From Procambarus clarkii (lineage: Eukaryota; Arthropoda; Malacostraca; Decapoda; Cambaridae): a DNA stretch of 64,000 nt. The position numbers and the translations under genes are program-made. The notes beneath the pieces were generated by a model. The model was not told where the DNA came from, ran no database searches, and was given only the letters and a program-made list of their open reading frames with translations. Location: assembly GCF_040958095.1 (NCBI RefSeq), contig NC_091220.1, forward strand, positions 27,610,481-27,674,480, written 5' to 3'. This document shows, in pieces, positions 45,473 through 57,900 of the stretch. Numbering within the stretch: position 1 is the first letter of the stretch; every line of letters begins with the position of its first letter.

Positions 45473-47993
45473 AATTGAAATTGAAATTAGTTTATTGACG
45501 TAAAATACACACAAAGGGATGAGGTAGCTCAAGCTATTCTCACCCCATTCAGTACAACGTGTTAATACATACATAGACACACATCACAAATAAACATATT
45601 ACCAAACATTCTGAGAGATAAACATATACATTTCCTCCTTCACAAGTAGTATGTTATCAGACGTACACACAAATACTGTTATGACCTAGGTATACTGTAT
45701 AGACAATTTGCAAGAGACATGCAGATAATTCAACAAAATATTACAGTCTTGGTGCAAAATTCTTATATCTCTCAAGAATATCATCAACCTTTCCGTTGTG
45801 ACACATCTAGGCTATTTGTTCAGGAACAGTCCTTATCTCAGTGTTTCTATATACATTAATCAACGGACAATCAAGAACATAATGGGCCAGGGTGTGAGAC
45901 CTTAACATACCACATAGTTTACACCTCGTGTCAATATCATGAACATCTATCCCATATTTCCAGTAATATTTGTACCCAAGTCTGAGCCGCATGTACACAG
46001 AGTCACTCCAAGCATTTCTCCTTTTACCATAAGTGAAATGGGTGTTTTGACTCACATACATGTAGTGTTGCATGGTTTGACTTCTCTCATACATTACACC
46101 TCTCCTCGCCACTCCTGTCTGTGCCTGAATATTTCTGATTTTGCTTCTTATTTGTCTCATTGTGAATTCACATTCAATGTCAACTTGTGGTTTTGATGTG
46201 GACCGTTTGGCCAAGTCATCCGCCACCTCGTTGAGCACTATTCCAACATGAGATGGAATCCACATGAATTTCACACTATAACCTTTCAGCTGTATCTCAG
46301 TTATTCTTCTCTTACAGTCCTCAACTATAGACATGAAGACTGGGTTTCGACTGTTTAAGGACTCCAGTGCTCCTCGGCTATCGACAAATACAAAAACATT
46401 TTTGTCGTCATGACATACTTCCTCCAAACACACCAGAATGGCCTGCAGTTCAGCTTGTGTGGATGATATATAATTACTAAGCTGCAGTTCAATTATCCTG
46501 TCCACAGTCCCAAACTCCGTATATTCCCTTATTAGGACACCACACCCTGCCCTGCCATCCTCTGCCACCGACCCGTCGCAATATACATGTAAACTGTTGC
46601 CTCTTGGTAACCGAGATATCATGCTTCCATACAAACACCGTAATTGTCCCGGTTCATGATGAATCTTTTTCACCTTGAGGGGTACAATTTCGACGTCTAT
46701 TTTCTGTACTTTCCAGGGAGCAGACATATTACACTGTCGAGAGGGTTTACAGCAGTCAAGTACGCCGTATTCCCTGAGGTCATGAGCTAATCCCCTCGTG
46801 TAGCGTGTCTCCCTCAGTTTCCTGGAAGTGTGTACGTCACTCAAGCAGGTCTGAACGCTCTCAAACAGCTTATCCCCTCCTTTTCTCCGCATGAAACGAA
46901 TAGATACTCTAGTGTTAATGTCACGGACTCTATCACACACACTCTGTAAATTTAATTCCATTCTCATTAATTCAATCATTGCATTTCTTTGACATCCAAG
47001 AATAATCCTCATAGCCTCGTTCTGTATCAGCTCTATTTTTTTAATTCTGCCTTGGCCTGTGTAAGACAATACGGGTGCTGCGTAGTCTATCAGGGACCGA
47101 ACAGTACTTATGTATAACATCCGCAAGATAGGTACCCCAACACCTTTACCAGAAAAAGCCAGTGCTTTCAGAGGATGCAGACGGGCTTTACATCAGGTGC
47201 TGATATGATTTATTTCAGCATTTTTACTCTCACATGTGTATCCAACATACATGCCCAGATACTTGTACTTCTGAACACGGCTCAGTTCCACACCATTTAC
47301 AGTAAGTGTTATATTTCTTCGTTTCCTATACTCGTATTTGGTTTTATCTGCATTTTACCTGTCACAAGCTTAACTTGTGACAGGTTGTACCAAGTATGTT
47401 AAGAGCAGTTTGAATTTTGTTCCCAGAATTGCCTTGTATAAGAATGTCATCAGCATATATGATTGTCGTGACCCCTGGTGGATACATCTCTGATGCTAAT
47501 CTGTTCATTAATACATTGAATAAGGTGGGATTTAATACTCCCCCTTGTGGGGTACCTAACTGAAACCTCCGTTCCTCAGACATGTATCCCTGGTAATACA
47601 CCTGACCTTTTCTGCCTTGTAGATAATCCCCTATTCAGTGTAGCAATCTCCCTGTTGTTCCCAGATTGGCTAATTCGTATAAGATTACTTCCCCATTGGC
47701 TTTATCAAATGCTCCTTGTAGATCAACAAAAACTCTACAATTGTCATCCACTTTAGACAAACACTTTAAGAGACAATCCGCAGTACTTTTGCCTTTGATA
47801 AAACCAAAGAGATTACTGGACATGTTATCACCTACAAGGTAGAGTAGCCTATTTAACAAAATCCTTTCCATCATTTTACAAAAGCAGGATATTAAGGAGA
47901 CAGGTCTGTAGCCTCCGTTTGACTTAGGGATAGGAATGATGACAGCCTCTTTCCATTTTCTTGGTAACTTTCCCTCTAACTAAATAATGATCC
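45473..47993 (-). mobile_element. I-group LINE with RNase H, 5'-truncated
   Basis: The minus-strand ORF2 starts inside RT at IIPIPKSNGGYRPVSLISC and runs to an RNase H domain and a C-terminal CCHC motif. The 3' end after the ORF has AATAAACTAATTTCAATTTC. A retroelement with RNase H after RT and a C-terminal zinc motif belongs to the I-type group (family knowledge). The copy is truncated at 47993. Confidence 0.88.
45807..47990 (-). pseudogene. I-type ORF2: RT, RNase H, CCHC
   Basis: RT: MMERILLNRLLYLVGDN, FGFIKGKSTADCLLKCLSKV, VDLQGAFDKANGEV, QLGTPQGGVLNPTLFNVLMN and IIYADDILI (catalytic YADD intact). After a frameshift near 47370 and a stop near 47200, a long open part begins MRMLYISTVRSLIDYAAPVL. 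RNase H: LHVYCDGSVAEDGRAGCGVL, SSTQAELQAILVCLEEV, VFVDSRGALESLNSRNP and MWIPSHVGIVLNEVADDLAK, with all four acidic/histidine catalytic positions apparent. The C-terminus has CKLCGMLRSHTLAHYVLDC. The last 439 codons are open, so decay is modest. Confidence 0.9.
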
Positions 47994-48108
47994 ACCTAGA
48001 TTAATCCAATTAATTGTGCTAACCTGCTGTAAGAGTAAGATATCACAATTGTCTAGTGGTGAACAAAATATTGTACAGCCTAGCAAGTATTTAAATATTG
48101 TGCAGTGG

Positions 48109-48357
48109 GCCTGACAGCTGAGTTGACAGTGCTTCGGATTTGTAGTTCTGAGGTTCCGTGTTCGATCCTCGGTGGAGGCGGAAACAAAAGGGCAGAGTTT
48201 TTTCACCCTGATGCCCCTGTTACCGAGCAGTAAATAGGTACCTGGGAGTTTGACAGCTGCTACGGGCTGCTTCCTGGGTGTGTGTAACAAAAAAGAAGGC
48301 CTGGTCGAGAACTGGGGTGCAGGGATGCTAAGCCCTGAAATCATCTTAAGATAACCC
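48109..48357 (+). mobile_element. tRNA-headed SINE, second Thr-type head
   Basis: The head (48109-48179) has the A-box region GCTGAGTTGACAGTGC, an anticodon arm with loop TTTGTAG (anticodon TGT, threonine), a B-box-like TGTTCGATCCTC and the acceptor end TGGAGGC. The body is as in copies 1 and 2, and the tail ends GAAATCATCTTAAGATAACC. The head differs from the CGT type while the body and tail agree, so at least two subfamilies exist. Confidence 0.8.
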
Positions 48358-48672
48358 CTACGAGGGTTGAAGTAATTAACAACACGAGTTGTGTTGCAAA
48401 AATATATTTAATTTACCTGAATTATCTTACTATGTTTTTTATTTCATGTAATTGTTTCACCTCTGAGTTTTAAGAAGTGTTGCTATCCAACCAACAGCAA
48501 TAATGATGAGCTAGCTTTAGGTATTACCAACAGTGACACTGATTATCACTCAAATCATTTGTGTATATATGTAAATCATTTATTTGCTAAATTCCAAGGA
48601 AGTAGGATATCGTAGCCTAATGACTGAAAATATAACCCTAGGCTACTACCAAAGCATAAACCCTACAAGGCT
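48358..48672. other. Spacer with no recognised feature
   Basis: AT-rich sequence between the SINE and the next TTAA element; nothing recognised. Confidence 0.5.
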
Positions 48673-49146
48673 TAACCCTTAAACCACGCAAATTATATAT
48701 ATATGCTTTCAATGGCAAAACCGAAACTGTGCGTATCATATATATATATGATTTCGTGTCTAGCGCTATAATTTAAATGCCCCGCCTGGGATAGGGGCAG
48801 CTATAGTGCAGCCACGACCGATAGTTGTCAGATGCACCTAGAAAAAAATCCAGGCCAACATTCTTGGGTGTGAGAGCTTCAGTATTGAGCAAGCTACCAA
48901 GGCTGATGCACGCAGCACGAGATCACAGCGCCACTGTTCAGCTTGTGACCACAGCATCGCCTACAAATGCCATAATATAAATGTTCATGATATTATTTAG
49001 CGATGATAGTATTACAGAAGACCCCTGACTGTGATAAAACTGACCAGGATTCTGATAATAGCAGGATTGTGGTGATATTTAGTGCTGTGCTCTATGTAGA
49101 GAGGAGTAATACTGTGGGAGGGAGGGTGGTGGCGTCGTCTTCTGAC
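48673..49146 (+). mobile_element. TTAA-element family, left part (split by a LINE)
   Basis: TTAA followed by CCCTTAAACCACGCAAA, then two ATATATAT tracts and a stretch homologous to 5510-5950 (CAACATT...GGTGT(C/G)AGAG, CAGCATCGCCTA, ATGATAGTATTA(T/C)AGAAGA, ACCAGGATT). A LINE (49147-52410) interrupts it, and the family's tandem units continue at 52420-53050. Confidence 0.6.
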
Positions 49147-52100
49147 TGTGGGTACTCACCTAATTGTACTCACCCTATTATGCTTGTGGGGGTTGACCTT
49201 TGGCTCTTCGGGCCCGCCTCCCAACTGTCAATCAACTGGTGTACAGATTCCTGAGCCTACTGGGCTCTATCATATCTACATTTGAAACTGTGTATGGAGT
49301 CAGCCTCCACCACATTACTGCCTAGTGCATTCCATTCATTAACTACTCTGACACTAAAAAAAATTCTTTCTAACGTCACTGTGGCTCATCTGGGTACTGA
49401 GTTTCCACCTGTGCCCCTTGTTCGTGTCCTTCCCATGCTGAAGAGTTTGTCTTTGTCCACCCTGTCAATTCCCCTGAGAATTTTGTAGGTGGTCATCATG
49501 TTTCCCCCTACTCCTCTGTTTTCCAGGGATGTGAGGTTCGGCTCCTTTAGCCTTTCCTAGTAGCTCATTCCTCTCAGTTCCGGGACGAGCCAGGGGGCAT
49601 ACCGCTGGATCTTCTCTAACTTTGTCTTGTATTTAACTAGGTATGGGCTCCAGGCTGGAGCTGCATACTCCAGGATTGGTCTTACATAAGTGGTATACAG
49701 GATCCTGAACGATTCCTTACACAAGTTTCTAAGGGCAGTTCTTATGTTGGCCAGTCTAGCATATGCCGCTGATGATATTTTATTGATGAGGGCCTCTGGG
49801 GACAGGTTCGGTGTGATATCAACCCCCAGATCATTCTCTCTATTTCACTCTTGCAGGATTACATCTCCCAGATGATACCTTGTGTTCAGCCTCATGCTTC
49901 CTTCGCCTAATTTCATTACCTTACACTTTCCTGAGTTGAACTTTAGCAGCCATTTTCTAGACCATTCTTCCAATTTGTCCAGGTCATCCTGTAGTCTCTG
50001 TCTATCTTCATCCGTCTTGATTCTTCTCATAATTTTTGCATCATCAGCAAACATTGACAGGAACGAGTCTCTACCCTCCGGAAGATCGTTTACATATATT
50101 AGAAACAGGATGGGTCCATGTACTGAGCCCTGTGGGACTCCGCTGGTGACATCTCGCCACTCTGATGTCTCCCCACCTCACCGTTACTCGCTGTTTCCTG
50201 TTGCTTAAGTACTCCCTTATCCACTGGAGCACCTTCCCTTTTAATCCTGCCTGATGCTCCAACTTTTTTAACAGCCTTTTTTGGGGTACTGTGTCAAAGG
50301 CTTTTTGGCAATCCAGAAAAATGCAGTTGGCCACCCCTTCTCTTTCCTGCCTAATTTTTGTTGCCTGGTCATAGAATTCTATTAAACCTGTGAGGCACGA
50401 TTTACCATCCCTGAACCCATGTTGGTGGTACATTACAAAGTTATTTCCCTCCAGATGCTCTATGAGCCTTTTCCTCACGATCCTCTCCATCACTTTGCAT
50501 GGTATACAAGTTAGGGAAACTGGCCTGTTGTTCAGTGCCTCTTGCCTGTCACCCTTCTTGTATATTGGGACTACGTTAGCTGTCTTCCAACTTTCTGGTA
50601 AGTCTCCTGTTTCCAGTGACCTGTTATACACCATAGAGAGTGGCACCCTTAGTGCTTCTGTACCTTCCTTTAGTATCCATGGTGAGATTCTGTCAGGCCC
50701 AACAGCCTTTGTCACATCCAGCTCCAGCAGACACCTTTTGACCTCATCACTGGTGAGGTCAAATTCCTCCAAGGTTGCTTGGTTTGCCTCCTCCTCATTG
50801 AGTGCAGGAGCTTCTCCTTGTTCTATTGTGAAGACCTCCTGGAATCTCTAGTTGAGCTCTTCACACACCTCCTTGTCATTCTCTGTGTATCAGTTCTCCT
50901 CTTTTCTCAGTTTCATCACTTGTTCCTTCACTGCTGTTTTCCTCCTGATGTGGCTGTGGAGCAGCTTTGGGTGTGTCTTGGCTTTACTCGCTATGTCATT
51001 TTCAATCTGTCTCTCTGCTTCCCTCCTCACTCTGAGGTACTCATTTCTGGCCCTCTGGTATCTCTCCCTGCTCTCCGGTGTTCTGTTATTTCTGTAGTTT
51101 CTCCATGTTCATTTACTCAGTTGCTTCACTGCCTTGCATTCCTGGTTGAACCATGGGTTTTTCTGTTATTTTCGTTTTCTCCTTTTGGACGGGGATAAAC
51201 CTGTCTTCAGCTTCCTGGCACTTCTGGGTGAAAAAATCTATCATGTCCTGCACATTCTTGTCTCTAAGTTCTGTTTCCCATGGTATTCCCCTGAGGCAGT
51301 TCATCATCTCGTCATATTTTCCTCTTCGGTAATTTTGTCTTTTTCCCTCCGATCCCATCCTTGGATAGGTTATCCCTACCTCCACCAAGTATTCAAAAGT
51401 CAGTACACTGTGGTCACTCATTCCTATATGGGCTTTAACTTTGACTTCCCTTATTTCTGACTCATTCAGGGTGAATATCAAGTCAAGTCTAGCTGGTTCA
51501 TCATTGCCTCTCACTCTTGTGGGTTCCCTGACATGCTGGCTCAGAAAGTTCCTTGTTGCCACTTCCAAGAGTTTAGCTCTCCATGTATCTGCACCACCAC
51601 GTGGGTCCCCATTCTCCCAGTCTATCTTTCCATGGTTGAAATTGCCTATGATTAAGAGTCTTGAGCCATTCCTGCAGGCAACTGAAGCTGCCCTCTCTAT
51701 TATATTAATGGTTGCCATGTTGTTCCTATCAAACTCCTGTCTAGGTCCTATGTCACTTAGGGGAGGGTTGTAAATGACTGCCACTATTATCTTAGGTCGA
51801 CCCATTGTTATAGTTCCTGTTATGTAATCTCTGAACCCGTCACAGTCCGGAATTTCCATCTCATCAAAGCTCCAGTCCTTCCTTATCAGCAGGGTCACTC
51901 CTCCACCTCCTCTCCCTTCCCTCTCTTTTCTTACTATATAGTAGTCTTTTGGAAATACAGCATCTGTTATGACTCCTGACAATTTTGTTTCTGTGAGTCC
52001 AATTACATCAGGGTTTTCTTCTTGCGCCCTTTCTGCCAGTTCACTTGCTTTGTTGGTAATCCCATCAATGTTTGAGTACATTACCTTGAAGCTCACTTTC

Positions 52101-52410
52101 TTATATCCAATTTCACCCTCACTCCCCACAAGTGTAGGAAGTTGTTCCATGGTCATTGCTACTTGAGCAGGCTCATCCTCCTGTGAGGTAGTTGCCAGGG
52201 GTTCACGATGAGGTGGAGTGGGGGATGGAGGGCTTAGGTCTTGCTCAGGCCTGCTTGGGGCAGGAAAAAGTCCTGGGAGTAAGGGGGCAGGGATTGCTTG
52301 GGGAGAGGGCATGCCCTCCTGTGGTGTAGTTGCCAGGGGTTTGGGGGGGGGGAGGTGGAGTGGAGGATGGAGGGCTTAGGTCTCGCCTTTGTGTGGCCAC
52401 CTTTTATTGA
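49147..52410 (-). mobile_element. CR1-like LINE with endonuclease, RT and 3' tail
   Basis: Minus-strand ORF2 begins before 52312 with a Pro-rich leader, then endonuclease, RT and C-terminus, and ends in the tail TGAGTACAATTAGGTGAGTAC. It shares family with the fragment at 22.8-24.0 kb. The leader contains a direct duplication (about 52180-52260 and 52306-52385). The copy interrupts a TTAA-family element. Confidence 0.9.
49200..52312 (-). pseudogene. LINE ORF2 (APE endonuclease, RT), broken
   Basis: Endonuclease: KVMYSNIDGITNKASELAER, DVIGLTETKLSG, LLIIGNFNHGKIDWE (GDFN-type motif with N), LDLIFTLNE and GMSDHSVLTFEY. A stop and frameshifts lie between 51110 and 50780. RT: VTKAVGPDRISPWILKEGTE, TANVVPIYKKGDRQE, MYHQHGFRDGKSCLTGLIEF, CQKAFDTVPQKRL, a frameshift near 50160, then SMFADDAKIMRRIKTDEDRQ-like FADD segment and a C-terminus in pieces (LEYAAPAWSPYLVKYKTKLE, TTYKILRGIDRVDKDKLF). 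Non-functional. Confidence 0.9.
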
Positions 52411-52419
52411 CTGCACTGA

Positions 52420-53050
52420 CCATACCAACTTATTGGTTCGTTATGGTGAACACAAGTGTAGATCCTTATATATAACGTGTGTATAGAGTGTAATAACAGC
52501 AATAGGAGTAGGTTGGGAGCCGCCATTTTGGTGAGGAGGTGCGTCGTCTGCATGACTTATCATGTTGTTTACTGGTGGCCACTATGGTCTTTGGGCACCA
52601 TATCCGCTTATTTGTACAAGTATGGTGAATAAAACAGGCAGATACCTATATATAATATGTGTATATAGCGTAATAACACCACAAAAAATATCGTTGGAGG
52701 AGAAATATTAGTGCGTCTGGCCTTGAGGGTGGCCGCCACCAGCTGACTGTGTGAGTAGCTACGTCTTTGTGCCTTTACTCACCATATAAGCTAAGATGTA
52801 CAGTTATGGTGAACAAAACATATAAATACTTATATATAACATCTGTGTATAGTGAATAAATGCAAAAACAGTATTGTGGGAGGAGAATGAGGTGTTGTTG
52901 AGGGAGGGAGTGGCAGCGAGTGGCTGGCTGGTGTGTAGCGATCACTCCTCGTTGCATTTTGACTCACAATACCAACTTAGTGGTTCGTTATGTTGAGCAA
53001 AACATGCAGATACTTATATATAACCAGTGTATATAGTTTAACAGCAGCAT
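52420..53050 (+). repeat. Tandem units of about 185 bases, TTAA-element body
   Basis: Four diverged units begin near 52430, 52610, 52800 and 52985, each with GTATGGTGAA/TTATGGTGAACA, AACATA(T/C)A(A/G)AT-like, TTATATATAACATGTG and a GGGAGGAG segment. The same unit type occurs at 6280-6740. Confidence 0.75.
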
Positions 53051-53239
53051 AACTATTTGTTTATTGTTTTATGAACATAATAATTGAATCACTAATATGC
53101 ACACCATAATTTTGAGTACAGCGATGCTTCACACATTTTATTATATAAATATATATCAATTCACTGTATTGAATAATATTACGGCAAAAAAACTAAGAAA
53201 AAATCAATCAGAGACATTGAAACAATTAGGTAATAATAT

Positions 53240-53463
53240 ATTTGTGGCAACTGCCGCCTGACAGCTCGAGGAGCTAAAGGAGCTATCAGGAGTAAGCGCC
53301 AAGCTATTACAACTATATAGCTCTTGGAAGGGACCAGGATAAGGATTTGGGATGGGACAGTGGGGAAGGAATGGTGCCCAACCACTTGGACGGTCGGGGA
53401 TTGAACGCCGACCTGCATGAAGCGAGAGCGGAGTAGACCTCCTCTGGCGAAGGCTCTGTCAAC
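53240..53463 (-). mobile_element. Third tRNA-like SINE family, minus strand
   Basis: On the minus strand a B box GTTCAATCCCC sits within GGTCGGCGTTCAATCCCCGA, preceded by CGCTCTCGCTTCATGCAG. A body with AAGTGGTTGGGCACCATTCC and ATCCCAAATCCTTATCCTGG follows. The layout is that of a tRNA-derived SINE with a tail unlike the other two families. The gypsy element at 53469 abuts the head; the rest of the head is not evident beyond 59233. Confidence 0.6.
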
Positions 53464-53468
53464 GCCCC

Positions 53469-53674
53469 TGTCTTGTTCATAGAAAACGGTACCATCCGTG
53501 TATGTGCTGCGGCTCAAACGCCAGCAGAGAGGTAAACAAAAACGGGTACAGGACGCCACCAGCTTGGTAGCTACTAGTCATGTAATCGTTTATAAGTATT
53601 AAAGTCAATAACCAAGCAATGGCTTTATATCAACCCTACAACCAAGACTTCCTCAGCAACACACAAACACCACA
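53469..53674 (+). repeat. 5' LTR of the gypsy element
   Basis: Begins TGTCTTGTTCATAG and ends AACACCACA; aligned end to end with 59020-59228. Directly followed by TTGGCGACGAGGATGAAC, the likely primer-binding site. Confidence 0.95.
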
Positions 53675-53761
53675 TTGGCGACGAGGATGAACTGTGAACG
53701 CAGGTATTTGTTCAACTTAAAACACAAGGAAGAGGCATGCTGCCCGGAGGAGGAAGAGAAG

Positions 53762-53890
53762 CTGTCTGTGAGCATCATACCCGATGCTGTATGCTAACCA
53801 ATGCTGTGTGCTAAACGATGCTGTGTGCTAACCAATGCTGTGTGCTGACTAATGCTAGGTGCTAACCAATGCTACATGCTGACAAGCTGT
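53762..53890 (+). repeat. 17-base tandem repeat in the gypsy 5' leader
   Basis: Units of AATGCTGTGTGCTAACC repeat about six times with changes, then GTGTACGAAACGACGCTT-type repeats follow to about 53990. It lies between the primer site and the gag start (54323). Confidence 0.8.
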
Positions 53891-54322
53891 GTACTGAGAA
53901 ATCTGGATATCTGTCGACGTTGTGTACGAAACGACGCTTTGTTGCTGTGTACAAAACCCGATGTTTTGTGTACGAAACAACGCTTCGTGCTACAAAATTC
54001 ATCATGCTGTGAACTCTGCTGTGTTGACAGTGCTGAAAACTCATCAAACAACAACATTGCTGACAACTGCTAACTACTGCTGTGCCAACTGCTGACAACT
54101 GCTGTGCTGCTGTAAGTAGGAACAACACATGTACACAAGGGCTAGGTAAGAAGTCAGTTGCTGCTGTATTGTGCACTGTTGTGAACTTTTGCATTAAAAT
54201 GCTTGTGTGCTTTGCAAAATTAAAGTAATTACAGTGAATTCTTAACTAACATATACAGTGCAGTAAGTGTTTAATATTCTGAGGAACATTTAAGTGATAA
54301 GTTTACATTTATACAGTAAAAA

Positions 54323-54919
54323 ATGGCAAATATACCTCAGTTTCCTGCATTTGATCCTGACTGTGACCAGACAAACCTGTCACAGAGGTGGATCAAATGG
54401 CTTAAAAGGTTTGAAAATTTGTTGATAGTTTCTGACATCAAAAGTGCTGAAAGAAAGCGTGCTTTTCTACTTCATTATGCAGGTGATCGAGTTTGTGACA
54501 TCTTTGATACACTGAAAGACATTGGTGGTGCCAAAGATTATGACACTGCCAAAGCCAAATTAACAGAACATTTCAAACCAAGACAAAATACTGCAATGGA
54601 AATTATGCATTTCAGGAGAGCCAGACAACTCTCTAATGAAACCGTTGATCAATACCACACACGTCTGCAGGGTTTAGCAGCCCATTGTGAGTTTGCTGAT
54701 GTTGACAAAGAAATCAAACAGCAAATAATTGAAACATGCACATCTACACGTCTCCGTCGAAGAGCTCTAGAACTTGTTGATGATGAAAGTTCTCTTATTA
54801 AGATACTGGATATGGCTCGTCGAATGGAAGATGCTGCACGTGATGCTCGTGTCATGGAGTGCAGTGCCAACAACGGTTCTGCCACTGTTACTAACAGTGA
54901 TGAGGTATGTAAGGTTTAG
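54323..54919 (+). CDS. gypsy Gag (capsid part), open to TAG 54917
   Basis: A frame of 198 codons begins MANIPQFPAFDPDCDQTNLS and shows the retrotransposon gag core: RWIKWLKRFENLLIVSDIKS, YDTAKAKLTEHFKPRQN, FRRARQLSNETVDQYHTRLQ and a C-terminal helical part. It assembles the virus-like particle. The TAG at 54917 precedes the knuckle region in the same frame, so the stop has cut an originally longer Gag-Pol. ATG chosen as the first in frame after the leader. Confidence 0.88.
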   Translation: MANIPQFPAFDPDCDQTNLSQRWIKWLKRFENLLIVSDIKSAERKRAFLLHYAGDRVCDIFDTLKDIGGAKDYDTAKAKLTEHFKPRQNTAMEIMHFRRARQLSNETVDQYHTRLQGLAAHCEFADVDKEIKQQIIETCTSTRLRRRALELVDDESSLIKILDMARRMEDAARDARVMECSANNGSATVTNSDEVCKV

Positions 54920-57900
54920 GGAGGACACCGTGATCATAAAAGATATCATGGCAAACCTAACAGCAAATTGAGCCGAGAACCATATCACAAATGGGGTCAA
55001 GGAACAAGACTCAAGCAGTCACAATGACTCACATCAGAGGGTGTCAACAATAAATGTTACAATTGTGGAGGAGACTACCCACACCAAGGTAGTGTTTGTC
55101 CTGCTCAAGGTAAGAAGTGCTATGAGTGTGGAAAACTAGGTCATTTTGGTGTTATGTGTCGTTCCGCACTAATGAAACCACAGTAAGTGAATAAAAGCAC
55201 TGTACGAGAATCAGGTCAGAGGGGTCGAGGTGGTAAACACAATCTTGCACCTCATATCCAAAATGTTAATAATGTACAAGACAACATGTCATTACAACCA
55301 GTCTTAGATGACAGTGAATGTGATTATATTAATGGAGTACAATCAATCACAGAATGGAATGGTCTTCCAAACAACCCAGAGACTATAGTATACATTGCTG
55401 GTATTTGTCTCAAAGTTCTTATTGACACTGGATCAAACATTGATACCATTGCTGAGTGCCACTATGAGAAATTTAAAAAACAGTTCCCAAAGCTTGAAAA
55501 CTATAATGGCAAAGCCACTGTCTATGCTTCAAAGGTAGCCTTGCCAGTGATCGGAACTTTCACTGCAGAGATTAAGTCAAAGAAAGCAATGCTCACTACT
55601 ACATTCCATGTTGTTAGGAATGCAAAGGAGTCTCTACTCAGTTACAAGACTTCAACCAAATTGGGGCTACTTCAGCTTTCTAATGCTGTAGCAGTGGAAT
55701 CTGCAAACAATGTTGATGCTATTGTTGCTGAATTTTCTGATCAATTTGAATCCATAGGTTGTTATCCTGATAGCAAAATACATCTGCATATCAACCCAGA
55801 TGTAATTCCAGTTGCCCAACCACATCGCCGACAGCCATTCCATACTCGCAAGAAAGTCGATGCCGAACTAGATAGGCTGATCGAACTAGATATCACTGAA
55901 CCAGTAACAGGCCCAACACCATGGGTAAGCCCAATTGTCACTCCACCAAAGCCAAAGAATCCAGATGAGATACGCATTTGTGTGGACATGCGTGTTCCCA
56001 ACAAGGCAATAATGCGTGAACGCCATCCTACACCCACTGTAGATGATATGATATACCGCCTGAATGGTGCAACTGTATTCAGCAAGTTAGATTTAAACAA
56101 GGGCTATCATCAGCTTGAACTTGATGTTGAGAGTCGCTTCATCACAACGTTTACGACACATTGAGGTCTGTATAGGTACAAGCGCCTGAGTTTTGGCATT
56201 AACAGTGCTGCCGAGGTATTCCAGCACATCATCAGCCAGGTATTGCAAGATATACCTAATGCTGTCAACATGTCTGACGACATCATTGTTTATGGCCGTA
56301 CCCAAGCTGAACACGACAAAACTCTTCGTGCAACATTGCAACGCCTACGAAACAAGAATCTGACGCTAAGCCGATCAAAGTGTGAGTTCAATCAACATAA
56401 AATTGAATTCTTTTGACATGTACTTAGTGGCAAAGGTCTGTCTCCAGATCCTAAGAAAGTTTCAGATATCAAGAATGCTGCACCTCCTTCCACATCCACT
56501 GAAGTACATAGTTTTCTGGGAATGGCAAACTACTGTTCTTGCTTCATTCCAGATTTTGCTACCATTACGAAGCCTCTACGTGAGCTCCTGAAGAAAAATG
56601 CATCATGGTACTCGAGTGATATCGAGCAAAATGCATTTGATGCTGTGAAAGATACACTAGTAGAGAATGCGACTGGTGCGTACTTTGATCCATCAATGGA
56701 CACTGAGTTAACGGTGGATGCTAGTCCTGTTGGTTTAGGTGCTGTGTTAGCCCAACACAAACCTGGTCAACCAGATTCCAGAGTAGTAATTGCATACGCC
56801 AGCCGTTCTCTCACAGATGTTGAGCAATGATACAGTCAGACAGAGAAGGAAGCTCTTGCTCTTGTATGGGGCTGTGAACACTTATATGTGTATCTGCTTG
56901 GTGCACCCTTCACCCCGATAGTCACTGACCACAAACCGTTGGAGACCATCTTCAATAATCCAAAGTCCAAACCACCAGCTCGCATTGAGAGATGGGCTCT
57001 TCGTCTGCAACCATAGAACTTTACGGTGAAATACAAGCCGGGTGCAGGCAATCCCGCTGATTACATCAGTCGACATCCTGCCAACAGTTTCACCATCACC
57101 AAGCATCAGCAAGTTGCCGAGGAATATGTACACTCTGTAACCTGTGATGCAGTCCCTAAGGCTCTCACTCTTGATGAAATCCGTACTGCAACCCTAGAGG
57201 ACCCAACTCTGCAAGCAACAGTGGATGCATTGACTAAGAAAAGTTTCCACGCATCCCACCCTCAGGAGTTGACCTAGATGCATTCAAAGGACTTGAACGC
57301 ATCCAGACAGAATTAAGTGTTACACAACAACGAGACACCGTGCTTCGAGGTACTTGTATCGTCATTCCAGCTGTTCTCCAGCAACGTGCTCTGAAGCTTG
57401 CACATCAAGGACACCAAGGTCTTGTTAGGACCATACAGCTGCTACGAGAAAAGGTGTGGTTTCCAGGCATTGATCGTCAAGCAAAGGATATGCATGATGC
57501 CTGTGTCCCTTGCCAAGCTGCAGTGGATACTTCAAGGCCAACACCTCTACAACCTTCACCACTACCTGCTGCACCATGGATGGAAGTATCGATGGACTTC
57601 TGCGGACCGCTACCAACTGGAGAGTACTTGATGGTAGTCATTGATGATCACTCACGTTATCCAGAAGTAGAAATCATCACTTCCACATCTGCAAAGGCTG
57701 TCATCCCGAAACTCGACAAGATCTTTTCAAACTTTGGCATTCCTGAAGTTGTCAAGACGGACAATGGACCGCCATTCAATGAACAAGACTTAGTCAACTT
57801 TGCTAAGCATATTGGATTCAAACACCGCCGTGTGATGCCACTACATCCTCAAGCAAATGGAGAAGTCGAGAGAATCATGCAACCTCTCATGAAAGCGGTA

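Noticed and set aside
47365-47393. Near-perfect inverted repeat CCTGTCACAAG...CTTGTGACAGG as a possible terminator or hairpin
   Set aside because: It lies inside LINE coding sequence and is explained by codons for CHKL...LVTG with a 1-base loss.
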